Shown here piece by piece: positions 44,198-54,950 of a stretch of 64,000 nt of DNA; the first letter of the stretch is position 1; each line of letters opens with the position of its first letter. Origin of the DNA: Macrostomum hystrix (lineage: Eukaryota > Platyhelminthes > Macrostomidae). The notes under the pieces are model-generated. The model did not search any database, was not told the DNA's origin, and saw nothing but the letters and a program-made list of their open reading frames with translations. Location of the stretch: the NCBI GenBank assembly GCA_950097015.1, contig CATNEN010000001.1:20258501-20322500 (forward strand), written 5' to 3'. A program made the position numbers and the translations under genes.

Positions 44198-46892
44198 TCA
44201 GCTTCTGCGCAGGTCGGGTTCTCTGTAGTTCCTCTCTGGGTCCTTCGCCCGCCGTGGGTGAAGCCGGGCTGCGACTGGCTCCGCGAGCTCAGGGGCGTCG
44301 GGAGGTTCGAGCGGCTGCTGATCGGACTGCTCAGGCTGCCCGGGCAGCCGCTTGACCTGCGTGGCGTGCCTGCGGCAGACGGCGTCGTCGCGCTGCATGA
44401 GCAGGGAGTCGCCTTGCACCTCGGCCACGGTCCACGGCGCCGACTCGTAGAAGGCGTCGGTCTTTTGCCGGGACTGCTGGCGCCTGAGGACGCGGTCGCC
44501 GGCGCGAATGCCGTGGTCGGCGGCTCTGAAGCGTCGGTCGGCGTGCCGCTTCATAGCCTCCTTGGCCTGGCTGTCGCTGTCGGCAATGGCCGCTCGAGTC
44601 GCGTCGACGGGCTGCGAGTGTCGGAGACTCGGGATCACATCGTTGATCTGCCTGCCAAATAACAGACTGGCCGGCGCGACGCCCGTGGAGCAGTGCGGAG
44701 TGCGTCTGTACGCTGCCAGGTACTCGTCCAGGGCCAGTGTCCAGTCCCTGCCTTCGACGATCGCTGCGCGGATAGCCTTGTTCAGCCCTTGATTGCACCG
44801 CTCCGTTGCGCCGTTGGCCTGAGGGTAGAGAGGCGTGATCCGATGGTGCCGTGCGCCCTGATCCATCAGGAAGCTGCTGAACTCGGCCGATGCGAAGGGT
44901 GGGCCATTGTCTGTGGTCACCTTTGTCGGCTGCCCGAAGATGCTAAACCACCGGCGTAGCACGTTGATGACGGCGGAGGCGGTGGTGCTGGCCATGACCT
45001 CCACGAGCGGGAACCTGGAGAAGTGGTCCGTACAGACGAGCAGCGACTTGCCGTTTATCGGTCCGAGGAAGTCGAGCCCCAGCTCGAGCCAGGGGCCCTC
45101 CGGCAGTTCGGTCGGCTTTAGCGGCGTGGCTTTCGGCGAGGTCTCGCTGGTGCAGGTCAGGCAGCTGGTGCAGGTCAGGCAGCTGGTGCAGGCTGCTACG
45201 TGCGCCTCCACGGATGCTCGCATGCCTGGCCACCAGACCTTCGCTTGCAGGCGGTCGAGCGTTTTTTTGACGCCCTGGTGTCCCTGGTGGGCCAGCTGCA
45301 TGCACCGGTATCGCAGAGTCGTCGGCATGTACAGCTGACTGCCGCGCAGCAGCAGGCCGTTCAGCTCGGATAGTTCGTGGGATACGCCATGGAGTCCCTG
45401 CAGGCACGTGTCACTCTTGTCCCATTGGTGGCCGCGGATGGCGTGTAGCGCTGCTTGTACCGTGCCGTCTCGTTCGGAGGCCGCCTTGATTGTGCCCAGG
45501 CTGATGGACACCGGAGTGGCAGCTTGGACTGCCGTGGCCACGTAGATCGCGTCCGCCTGCTCGCCGACGTTGTTTGGTGGCATTGGCAGCGGCTGGCGGC
45601 TCAGGACGTCAGACGGGTTGCCGGCGCCGGGCTGGTACACGACCCGAAAGACAAGGTCTTGCAGTCGCAGCGCCATGCGCTCAATGCGGGGTGGCGGCCG
45701 AGACCCCGTGCTGAACAGGGATATCAGCGGCTTGTGGTCGGTGATGACCTTGAAACTGCCACCCCCGCTGAGGTAGTGGTAGAACTTCAGGCCGCCGTAC
45801 TTCACCGCGAGGGCCTCTCGCTCCGTCTGGGAGTAGCGCTGCTCGGTCGGGCTGAGGCTGCGGCTCGCGTATGCCACCGGCCGCGTCGATCCGTCTGGCT
45901 GGACTTAGGCAAGGATGGCGCCGACACCCGTGGGGCTGGCGTCCACGATCAGCTGAGTCTGCAGCTCACTATTGAAGAATGCCAGCGCGTGGCTGCTGGC
46001 GATCGTCTGTTTGATGTCGTTGAATGCGGCCTCTTGCTTTTCGCCCCACGTCCACTCGGCGGCCTGCCTTGTCAGCTCGCGGAGTGGCCGGGCCCTGTCA
46101 GACAGGTTGCTGATGAAGCGCGCCACGAAGGTGACGAGGCCGAGGAAGGAGCGCACCTCGGTTGCGTTGGTCGGCCGCTTGAAGTTGTTGATGGCCGCTA
46201 CTTTCTCGGCGCTTGGGTGAATGCCGCATGCAGAGAGCCGCATGGCGAGAAAGTCGACCTCTGGCCGGGCGAAGCGGCACTTCTTGGGGTTCAACGTGAT
46301 GTTGCTAGCCTTCAACCGGGCCAGGCAGTCTCGCAGGCGCTGGTTGTGCTCTTCAATGTTTTTCGCGTACACCAGGATGTCGTCGTGCACCCAGCGGACG
46401 CCGGGGAGGCCACTCAGGACGGAGGTCATCACCCGCTGGAGGATCTCGGAGGCGGATGTGAAGCCCATGCAGAGCCGGCGCAGCCGCAGGAGCCCGATGG
46501 GTGAGGAGAACGTTAGCAGGTCTCTAGACTCCTCGGCGACTTCAATTTGGTGGAAGGCTTTGGCGACGTCCAGCTCCGAGAAATACGTCGCGCCCGCCAT
46601 CTCGTCCGTCACCTCTTCGAATGTGGGTATAGGCTGCTTCTCTGGGATGACGTACTTGTTCACCTCGCGGAGGTCCTGGGTGATGCGAACCTCGCCCTGC
46701 TCGGCCTTTGGAACTGCGACCATCCTGGAGCACCAGGCTGTTGGACCACGCACTCGTTCGACGATTCCCAGTGCCAGTTGATCTTCCAGCTCCTTGATTA
46801 CAGCATTCCTTAGGTGAACGGGCACGGGATGGCGGCTGGCAGACTGGAGTGGCATCCGGCCTGAGCCTGATAGTGACGCTGACTCCCTTCAC
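44198..46892 (-). pseudogene. pol: gypsy pol: reverse transcriptase, RNase H, integrase (disrupted)
   Basis: Reverse transcriptase motifs: QDLREVNKYV, FSELDVAKAFHQI and the catalytic WVHDDILVY (x-x-D-D). RNase H follows with TEREALAVKYG and ITDHKPL. Integrase has the H-x3-H of its zinc finger (HQGHQG), then a cysteine region in which CTSCLT is present twice in tandem plus a further CTS (plus strand about 45145-45195), and the core aspartates and glutamate in LDFLGP, TTDNGPPF and GATERCN. Two lesions interrupt the frame: a TAA at 45905-45907 between reverse transcriptase and RNase H, and a shift near 46830 where the N-terminal VCQPP segment and the following VPVHLRN segment are in different frames. 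It therefore reads as a defective copy, or the assembly has errors. Confidence 0.9.
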
Positions 46893-46986
46893 GCATCCGA
46901 TGCCTTGAAAGCAGTCGCTGAATTCCGCCAGGATTGTCTGAAGTTGCAGCTGCTTGGGCAGGTGCTGGTCCTCACTGCTGGCCGGC

Positions 46987-48192
46987 TTAGCTGGCCACCA
47001 CCGCAGAGTTCGTGCTGACTTCAGGTCCGACTCTCAGCATGCCGAGCTTTGTGCTGGACGATCTTCCGAGAATCGGTGTGCAGTTGCTGCTGATGACGAT
47101 GAAATTGGCCTGCAATTCGCGGTGGTTCGCTCTGACAGTGAGCGTTGTTTGGCCGGCTGTCTTCAGTGGCTCGCTGGCACCAAGCGCAAAGACTGTGGTG
47201 CTGGACGGCGAAAGCGGCGTGCCGGGCCGGCAGATTCTGTGGAACGTCGCCATGTCCAACACGTTGCAGCTCGCTCCGCTGTCGATCAGTGTGCGGACCG
47301 GACTGCCGTTGATTCTGATGACGAACTTGGCGCTGTCGTCCTTGCCGCTGAGCGTGCAGAACACCTCGTTGGGTTGTTGGTCGGCTGACTGGTCCTGCTC
47401 GGGCTGCAGTGAGTTAATCTTCGAGCGGCTGCTGAGGCAGGCCTTGGCCAGATGGTTGGCCTTGCCGCAGCTGCTGCATCGCTTGCCTTGCGCCCTGCTG
47501 CAGCTCTTGTGTCCCAGCTCGCCGCACCGGATGCACTTAGCAAATTGCTGCGACTCACGCGAAGGTTCCGGCAGCGGGTGGCGCTGGCGGCGCAGTTGCG
47601 CCACTTCCTCAGAGGCTGCCGCTGTCCTGGTCATGATGGCCGCCTGCTTCTCTGCTGCCTCGTGCGTCCTGGCCAGCTGGAGAGTGTCCGACAGGCTGAT
47701 GTTGGGGATATTCAGCAGGCGCTTCCTCAGTGACTCGCTGCGACAGCTGGCCACGATTTGGTCCCTGATGAGCGACTGGCGGAGACCCTCGAACTTGCAG
47801 GCTTCCGAGGCGCTCCACAGTCTGCTGTGCCAAGCGTCTATGGATTCGCCTTCTTCCTGGAGACAGTGGCGAAACTGGTATCGAATGAAGACGACGTTAT
47901 CGCGGCCTTGGAAGTGCGTGCTGAACTGTGCGATCAGCTGGTCGACCGTGGGCTCGGCTGCGGGCTCGCCTTCTTGTTGCTGCGACTGGGTGGCGATCTC
48001 GTTGTACAGGTCGCTCACTTCTTTGCCTGCCGTATACAGAAGGATCTGGCGTTTCTGCGTCTCATCTTTGATGCCGGTTGCCGCCAGGTACCGCAGAAGG
48101 TTGGTCGACCACTCCTGCCAGCGCTTGCTTACAGAGTGAGGGTCGTCTCTGATGCTAAAGTGGGCTGGTGGGGGCAGTTGTAGGAAGGCCAT
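46987..48192 (-). CDS. gag: gypsy gag-protease polyprotein
   Basis: 401 residues from the ATG at 48192, only 21 nt inside the LTR. The N-terminal part has the RWQEWSTNLLRYL and YQFRHCLQEEGESIDAW motifs of retrotransposon gag capsids. Two cysteine-rich knuckles follow: CIRCGELGHKSC and CSSCGKANHLAKAC, the second a canonical C-x2-C-x4-H-x4-C. The aspartic protease active site is LIDSGASCNVL, followed by an ILGRS flap-end motif. This frame is intact. Pol starts in another frame after the TAA at 46987-46989, so readthrough or frameshifting would be needed. Confidence 0.92.
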   Translation of the reverse strand: MAFLQLPPPAHFSIRDDPHSVSKRWQEWSTNLLRYLAATGIKDETQKRQILLYTAGKEVSDLYNEIATQSQQQEGEPAAEPTVDQLIAQFSTHFQGRDNVVFIRYQFRHCLQEEGESIDAWHSRLWSASEACKFEGLRQSLIRDQIVASCRSESLRKRLLNIPNISLSDTLQLARTHEAAEKQAAIMTRTAAASEEVAQLRRQRHPLPEPSRESQQFAKCIRCGELGHKSCSRAQGKRCSSCGKANHLAKACLSSRSKINSLQPEQDQSADQQPNEVFCTLSGKDDSAKFVIRINGSPVRTLIDSGASCNVLDMATFHRICRPGTPLSPSSTTVFALGASEPLKTAGQTTLTVRANHRELQANFIVISSNCTPILGRSSSTKLGMLRVGPEVSTNSAVVAS

Positions 48193-48213
48193 GGTTCGGC
48201 CTTGCGACGTCAA

Positions 48214-48431
48214 TGTAATAGCTCAAGAGTCAAGCCGTGTGAGGTGCGAAGAAAAAGGTGAGCCCTCCAAGTAGGGCGAGACAGTATTTATATATTTGCC
48301 TCAACGTGCAACCGATACGATCAACGTGCGCGTGGGGGGCATGTACATAGTGAGCGAGAGTTAGTGATGCATGCACATATTAGATTGACCGGCAAAGCGA
48401 TACGTGAGTGCTAGTAGACTACGGCATGACA
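48214..48431 (-). repeat. 5' LTR (right)
   Basis: Matches the 43866-44083 LTR without any difference that I can see. The sequence just inside (ttgacgtcgcaaggccgaac on minus) does not begin with the usual TGG of a tRNA primer-binding site. Confidence 0.95.
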
Positions 48432-48436
48432 GGGCA

Positions 48437-49230
48437 GAGGAACAAGGTTTGAGCACGGACAAATAGATAACTCGTTAATGCTTTTCTTACCGGGAGGGAT
48501 CGAACGCTGCACTCATGGCAATTAGTGCAGCGTTATTGTATGGAGTTTTCGCTTCTAGCTCAGGGCAGCGTTCTCACAATAGTACTCTGGAGGCGCGGGG
48601 CTGGCCACGGGCAACGCGCGCTGAGAGAGAAGGAGGCCGGCTAGCCAATCAGAAGTCTCCTTGGCGAGAGGCCTGATTGGACTAGCGAAGACGGCGCAGG
48701 GTCAGCCAATGGGCGAGCGACAAACAACGGTAAAGGAGGGTGGCCTAAGCCGGGGCCGGGCAAAACTGGATTGAGCAGGTGGCCGGGGTGGAAGGGTTAG
48801 AGACGCAGGGATCGGAGCAAGGTCATTGTGAGACGCAGCTCACAACACTAATAATGAGGACTTAATTCGCATTAACAGCCAAAATAGGGAAGTGCTATAG
48901 TTGTTATGATAATACGCTGTAAATAATCTTGAAATCAGACACTCGAACCCATACTCTCTTTTAATTTCCTACATCTTTAATTTCCTTTCCTCCGTATACT
49001 TGTATTATGGTTCCTGAGACGGCACCTTGGACATTAAACACGTCTTATAATAGCTGGTCTTTGTAGTTAATTTGTGACGGCCCTGTGACACGTGTCATGT
49101 CATGTCAATTATAACGATCCCCCATGTGTTGTCCTTGTAATGTCAATTGCCTCATGTCGCCCTGTTTATTAATCACTTAATTCTCGGTGATGTTAGCTTT
49201 TTACTGTATATATTTGCTCGCCACTGTGTA
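48437..49230. other. Spacer with clustered CCAAT boxes
   Basis: No gene. Three CCAAT motifs (gccaatcag, ctgattgg, gccaatggg) fall within about 48640-48710 in a GC-rich stretch, which could be a promoter for an unidentified transcript. Confidence 0.35.
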
Positions 49231-49234
49231 GGCA

Positions 49235-52200
49235 ATGGTGTGTGAGTTCCTCATCCTTCTCAGCCTCAATCTATCCCCCATCCTTCTCAGCCTCAATCTC
49301 TCCCTCATCCTTCTCAGCCTCAATCTCTCCCTCATCTTTCTCAGCCTCAATCTATCCCCCATCCTTCTCAGCCTCAATCTCTCAACCATCCTTCTCAGCC
49401 TCAATCTATCCCTCATCGTTCTCAGCCTCAATCTATTCCCAATCCTTCTCAGCCTCAATCTCTCCCCCATCCTTCTCAAACTCAATCTCTCCCCCCATCC
49501 TTCCCAGCCTCAATGATCTATCCCCCATCCTTCCCAGCCTCAATGATCTATCCCCCATCCTTCCCAGCCTCAATGATCTATCCCCCATCCTTCCCAGCCT
49601 CAATGATCTATCCCCCATCCTTCCCAGCCTCAATGATCTATCCCCCATCCTTCCCAGCCTCAATGATCTATCCCCCATCCTTCCCAGCCTCAATGATCTA
49701 TCCCCCATCCTTCCCAGCCTCAATCTACCCCCCATCCTTCCCAGCCTCAATCTATCCCCCATCCTTCCCAGCCTCAATGATCTATCCCCCATCCTTCTCA
49801 GCCTCAATCTATCCCCCATCCTTCTCAGCCTCAATCTCTCCCTCATCCTTCTCAGCCTCAATCTCTCCCCCATCCTTCTCAGCCTCAATCTCTCCCTCAT
49901 CCTTCTCAGCCTCAATCTATCCCCCATCCTTCTCAGCCTCAATCTCTCCCCATCCTTCTCAAACTCAATCTCTCCCCCATCCTTCCCAGCCTCAATCTAT
50001 CCCCCATCCTTCTCAGCCTCAATCTCTCCCTCATCCTTCTCAGCCTCAATCTATCCCCCATCCTTCTCAGCCTCAATCTCTCCCCATCCTTCTCAGCCTC
50101 AATCTCTCCCCCATCCTTCTCAGCCTCAATCTCTCCCCCATCCTTCTCAGCCTCAATCTCTCCCTCATCCTTCTCAGCCTCAATCTATCCCCCATCCTTC
50201 TCAGCCTCAATCTCTCCCCCATCCTTCCCAGCCTCAATCTATCCCCCATCCTTCCCAGCCTCAATCTCTCCCCCATCCTTCCCAGCCTCAATCTCTCCCC
50301 CATCCTTCTCAGCCTCAATCTATCCCCCCATCCTTCCCAGCCTCAATCTATCCCCCATCCTTCTCAGCCTCAATCTATCCCCCATCCTTCCCAGCCTCAA
50401 TCTATCCCCCATCCTTCTCAGCCTCAATCTCTCCCCCATCCTTCCCAGCCTCAATCTATCCCCCATCCTTCTCAGCCTCAATCTCTCCCTCATCCTTCTC
50501 AGCCTCAATCTATCCCCCATCCTTCTCAGCCTCAATCTCTCCCCATCCTTCTCAGCCTCAATCTCTCCCCCATCCTTCTCAGCCTCAATCTCTCCCCCAT
50601 CCTTCTCAGCCTCAATCTCTCCCTCATCCTTCTCAGCCTCAATCTATCCCCCATCCTTCTCAGCCTCAATCTCTCAACCATCCTTCTCAGCCTCAATCTC
50701 TCCCCATCCTTCTCAAACTCAATCTCTCCCCCATCCTTCCCAGCCTCAATCTATCCCCCATCCTTCTCAGCCTCAATCTCTCCCCATCCTTCTCAGCCTC
50801 AATCTCTCCCCCATCCTTCTCAGCCTCAATCTCTCCCTCATCCTTCTCAGCCTCAATCTATCCCCCATCCTTCTCAGCCTCAATCTCTCCCCATCCTTCT
50901 CAAACTTAATCTCTCCCCCATCCTTCTCAGCCTCAATCTCTCCCCCATCCTTCCCAGCCTCAATCTATCCCCCATCCTTCCCAGCCTCAATCTATCCCCC
51001 ATCCTTCCCAGCCTCAATCTCTCCCCCATCCTTCTCAGCCTCAATCTATCCCCCCATCCTTCCCAGCCTCAATCTATCCCCCATCCTTCTCAGCCTCAAT
51101 CTATCCCCCATCCTTCCCAGCCTCAATCTATCCCCCATCCTTCTCAGCCTCAATCTATCCCCCCATCCTTCCCAGCCTCAATCTATCCCCCATCCTTCCC
51201 AGCCTCAATCTATCCCCCATCCTTCCCAGCCTCAATCTCTCCCCCATCCTTCTCAGCCTCAATCTATCCCCCCATCCTTCTCAGCCTCAATCTATCCCCC
51301 ATCCTTCCCAGCCTCAATCTATCCCCCATCCTTCCCAGCCTCAATCTATCCCCCATCCTTCCCAGCCTCAATCTATCCCCCATCCTTCTCAGCCTCAATC
51401 TCTCCCCCATCCTTCTCAGCCTCAATCTATCCCCCCATCCTTCTCAGCCTCAATCTATTCCCAATCCTTCTTAGCCTCAATCTATCCCCCATCCTTCTCA
51501 AACTCAATCTATCCCCCCATCCTTCCCAGCCTCAATCTATCCCCCATCCTTCTCAGCCTCAATCTATCCCCCATCCTTCCCAGCCTCAATCTATCCCCCA
51601 TCCTTCTCAGCCTCAATCTATCCCCCATCCTTCTCAGCCTCAATCTCTCCCCATCCTTCTCAAACTCAATCTATCCCCCATCCTTCCCAGCCTCAATCTA
51701 TCCCCCATCCTTCCCAGCCTCAATCTATCCCCCATCCTTCCCAGCCTCAATCTATCCCCCATCCTTCCCAGCCTCAATCTCTCCCCCATCCTTCTCAGCC
51801 TCAATCTATCCCCCCATCCTTCTCAGCCTCAATCTATTCCCAATCCTTCTTAGCCTCAATCTCTCCCCCATCCTTCTCAAACTCAATCTATCCCCCATCC
51901 TTCTCAGCCTTAATCTCCTTCCCAATCCTTCTCAGCCTCAATCTATCCCCCATCCTTCTCAGCCTCAATCTATTCCCAATCCTACTCAAACTCAATCTCT
52001 CCCCCATCCTTCTCAGCCTCAATCTATTCCCAATCCTTCTCAGCCTCAATCTATTCCCAATCCTTCTCAGCCTCAATCTCTCCCCCATCCTTCTCAAACT
52101 CAATCTATCCCCCATCCTTCTCAAACTCAATCTATCCCCCATCCTTCTCAGCCTCAATCTCTCCCCATCCTTCTCAGCCTCAATCTCTCCCCCATCCTTC

Positions 52201-52440
52201 TCAGCCTCAATCTCTCCCCCATCCTTCTCAGCCTCAATCTCTCCCTCATCCTTCTCAGCCTCAATCTATCCCCCATCCTTCTCAGCCTCAATCTCTCCCC
52301 CATCCTTCCCAGCCTCAATCTATCCCCCATCCTTCCCAGCCTCAATCTATTCCCAATCCTTCTCAGCCTCAATCTATTCGCAATCCTTCTCAGCCTCAAT
52401 CTATTCCCAATCCTTCTCAGCCTCAATCTCCCCCCCATCC
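49235..52440. repeat. 3.2 kb minisatellite, 27 bp monomer (with 30-bp block)
   Basis: About 117 copies of a unit made of atccttctcagcctcaatct plus atccccc or ctccccc. A block at about 49498-49715 has eight 30-bp units with an inserted 'gat'. Variants (cttcccag, cttctcaaac, ctattcccaat) recur in similar order, for example around 50230-50530 and 51030-51280. Periods of 27 and 30 keep frames of up to 653 codons open; none is a gene. Confidence 0.96.
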
Positions 52441-54395
52441 CTAGTTTATTAAAAATCAAATTGCTGTTATTCTCAAGTTATAACTAGTCTAAAATCGAGT
52501 GCCACGATTGTTTGTTATTGTTTGTTTATTATTTTAGTTCGATTCGGCATAAGGTTCTTTTATCATCAATCGCATTTGGTCAAAAACGGCCTAAAATTGG
52601 ATGCAACATTGGGGTACAAGTGGCCTATCAGAGTGCAGTTACATTGGTAAAAATTATGACGCGAATATAAGTTAAATTTATTTTAATAGACCTCCAACAG
52701 ACGCATCGTTAATGCAGCTGATTTCTGCTGGGCACTGCTATTCATCAGACGGGGACCAAAAATCAAGCAAGTCCCTCTGACTTTCGCAGTCATGTCCGCA
52801 AGTCGCGGTTCTTGACTACATGGTCGTATCTGCTGCACTGAGACAAATACTATAGGCAACTCGACACCAGAGATCTGCATCCTGGACTTTAAAGCCGCTG
52901 CATAGCAAGCTTTGCGAGTCGTGTTTTCAGAGACACGGTCTCAGTGCCTGTTGGACCTGCATTGCGGAGTTTGTCAATGGTTGGTTGTCAAACCCGGTTT
53001 AAAGAGTTCAGGAGGTAAGCGTCTTCGACCAGTCCCTTCGCACTAACAATGAGGTGGAGGTCCAATGGTGCAAATCCAGCGCCCAAAGGTAGAGTAAAAA
53101 AATTAAGGGTGAACACTCAATGCAGAGTCAAAGGCGTGCACAAATATGCTCTTACGCACACAGACAAAGAAAAGTCCGGGAGAGAAGGAACCAGCCCAGA
53201 GTGTACAGCATCTAACGAACCGTCTCCTTCCCCGAGTGGGCTAGATAACTGACCAATACAGACAAAACAATTAAGGGAGAAACCACCCGCAGAGAGCTGT
53301 CCGACCAAGTAAATCAACGCGCGCAGATGGGCAGGGAAACACTGCAAACGAATGACTGAGGGAATAGTGAGTTAAGATAAAGAAAACCTACTTAGCGAAT
53401 CACTTCAATTGGAATCAGTCGCTTCCAGCACATTCACGCACTGACGGTGGACGAAATGACTAGGGATCCTGCTTTCGCGTAAAGGGTGCATTAAAACAAG
53501 CAAAGATGTGCTTCATTTTTCGCGTCAATTCAATTAGAAAATTTACGGTAAATCGTCGACGTCGACGAGAAATTTCGCCTTCGACAGTTTCTTATAATAC
53601 TTTCTTTTTGTACCGTGTGTATTGCTACAACAACAATTTCTGACTGATGCTGACAGGTGTATAATGGCTTCTAAGTCATAGGACTGCCAGTAGACCAAAG
53701 TCAACAGCTTTGATGTTGTTGACCAACTGACTCTAAGTTACATAGTTGTAATTTGGAATAGGCACTCAAACTCAAATAGGAAAGGCAAAAGACCAGGTAT
53801 CTAAGGAAAAATAAAATAATTAGTTTATTTGCTCTGTTGATGCAATAAACAGGCAAATAATTAACACCGAGGCTGATTAGGATCATTTAATAAGTTATTT
53901 TTTTAAATTAGAAACTGTAGCCACTTTTATAAAACTTAAAGATAAGCCAGAATTGTTTTACTATTTACTATACTGTATGCACTTCACAATTATGATTTTT
54001 TATAAATGCAAATATTATATTTCAGTATATTATTGTTTTAAAACTTTATTCAAGTTTTGTTCAAATGTGCTCTGGTTAAAATGTACAGCATGCTGCATGT
54101 CTAGTTTAATAGTTTAATACTCCAATGGGAGTGCAGGAAGTTGTAGCTTAATTAATAAAAAACAACAGTAAATTAGAATAGCTATAGTCATAGTAAAATA
54201 TAGATAAGAAGCAAAAACAAAAATGTATATGATAATATGTTGAGTAAATTAATAATAAGATAAAGATGCAAACCACTGGCCTCACAGTGGCCCAAAAAGA
54301 CAAGAAACATCAAAATGCATGTTTAAGGGCTAGTTCATGGACATGCTTCACTCTATCAGCCTGGCATGGCTCAGGGTACGCAAGTCAGAGAAAAG
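52441..54395. other. Spacer without recognised gene
   Basis: About 2 kb; a 67-codon open frame at 53049-53252 has no recognisable feature. Nothing else supported. Confidence 0.45.
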
Positions 54396-54696
54396 TAGGT
54401 CAATGTAATAATATAATTAATTGATTACACCTGCCCCAATTGGGTCAGATGTGCAGCTGACAGCACAGCCGCAGCTAATGCGCGGCGCATCTGAAGGCTG
54501 TGTACAGCTGTTCAGTCCATGGACTGGGGGGACGCCACACCCACCTTCAATTATCCTAGCTGATGCTGGTACCCATTTAACAGCTGGGTGAACTGAAGCA
54601 ATGCAGAGTTAAGTGTCTTGCTAAAGGACACAAATTGTTCAGGGGAGTCGGGAATCGAACCCCCGACCTTCAAGTCGTGAGTCCGATGCCCTAACC

Positions 54697-54792
54697 ACTA
54701 GGCTACAACCTCTAACCACTAGGCTACAACCTCTAACCACTAGGCTACAACCTCTCACTAGGCTAAAACCTCTCACTAGGCTACAACCTCTA
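54697..54792. repeat. Tandem copies of a SINE head
   Basis: The SINE's first 21 bp in complement, taaccactaggctacaacct plus c, are repeated, followed by 18-bp shortened versions tcactaggctacaacctc. About five units in all. Confidence 0.9.
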
Positions 54793-54798
54793 CGGTCC

Positions 54799-54935
54799 CA
54801 TCTACACAAAGCCGATTGTTGGCAGCTGCTGCCACTGACAGTGGCTCCTGTCCACAATTGATCCACAAATGTAGCCATGATGACAGCTCTAGGAACCCGC
54901 TAGTCACTGGGCCTGACTGTGAAATCAGGTCTAAA
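54799..54935 (+). pseudogene. Duplicated fragment of haspin exon 1
   Basis: 137 bp corresponding base for base to 56536-56672 with four differences, no gaps. Three of the four are CG in the gene and CA in the fragment (cgcgaag/cacaaag, ggcggc/ggcagc); the fourth is actagg/actggg. It covers residues about 63-108 of the haspin N-terminal region and has no start or splice sites. Confidence 0.92.
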
Positions 54936-54950
54936 TAGGTCAATGTAATA

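Larger units (their letters stand above)
43866..48431 (-). mobile_element. Ty3/gypsy LTR retrotransposon, complete but with broken pol
   Basis: 4,566 bp. Two 218-bp LTRs (43866-44083 and 48214-48431) start tgtaatag and end ggcatgaca; I see no difference between them, which suggests a recent insertion. The 5-bp target duplication gggca lies at 43861-43865 and 48432-48436. The element reads on the minus strand: gag-protease, reverse transcriptase, RNase H, integrase, the Ty3/gypsy order. There is no envelope gene. Pol carries an in-frame TAA at 45905-45907 and an apparent 1-nt frame change near 46830. Confidence 0.96.
54411..54935 (-). mobile_element. Chimeric retro-insertion: SINE A plus a haspin exon fragment
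   Basis: A 525-bp insert flanked by the perfect 15-bp direct repeat taggtcaatgtaata (54396-54410 and 54936-54950). From left to right on plus: SINE A tail and body in complement (to about 54717), extra tandem copies of the SINE head (54697-54792), a few unplaced bases, then 137 bp matching haspin exon 1 (54799-54935). The right-hand duplication directly follows the haspin segment, so both parts entered together. Confidence 0.85.

Noticed and set aside
44120-47395. Plus-strand ORFs inside the gypsy element
   Set aside because: Shadows of gag and pol on the minus strand; no recognisable motif on the plus strand.
49242-51474. ORFs of 555 and 653 codons
   Set aside because: Pure tandem repeat with a period divisible by three; several frames are open at once and no splice or start context exists.
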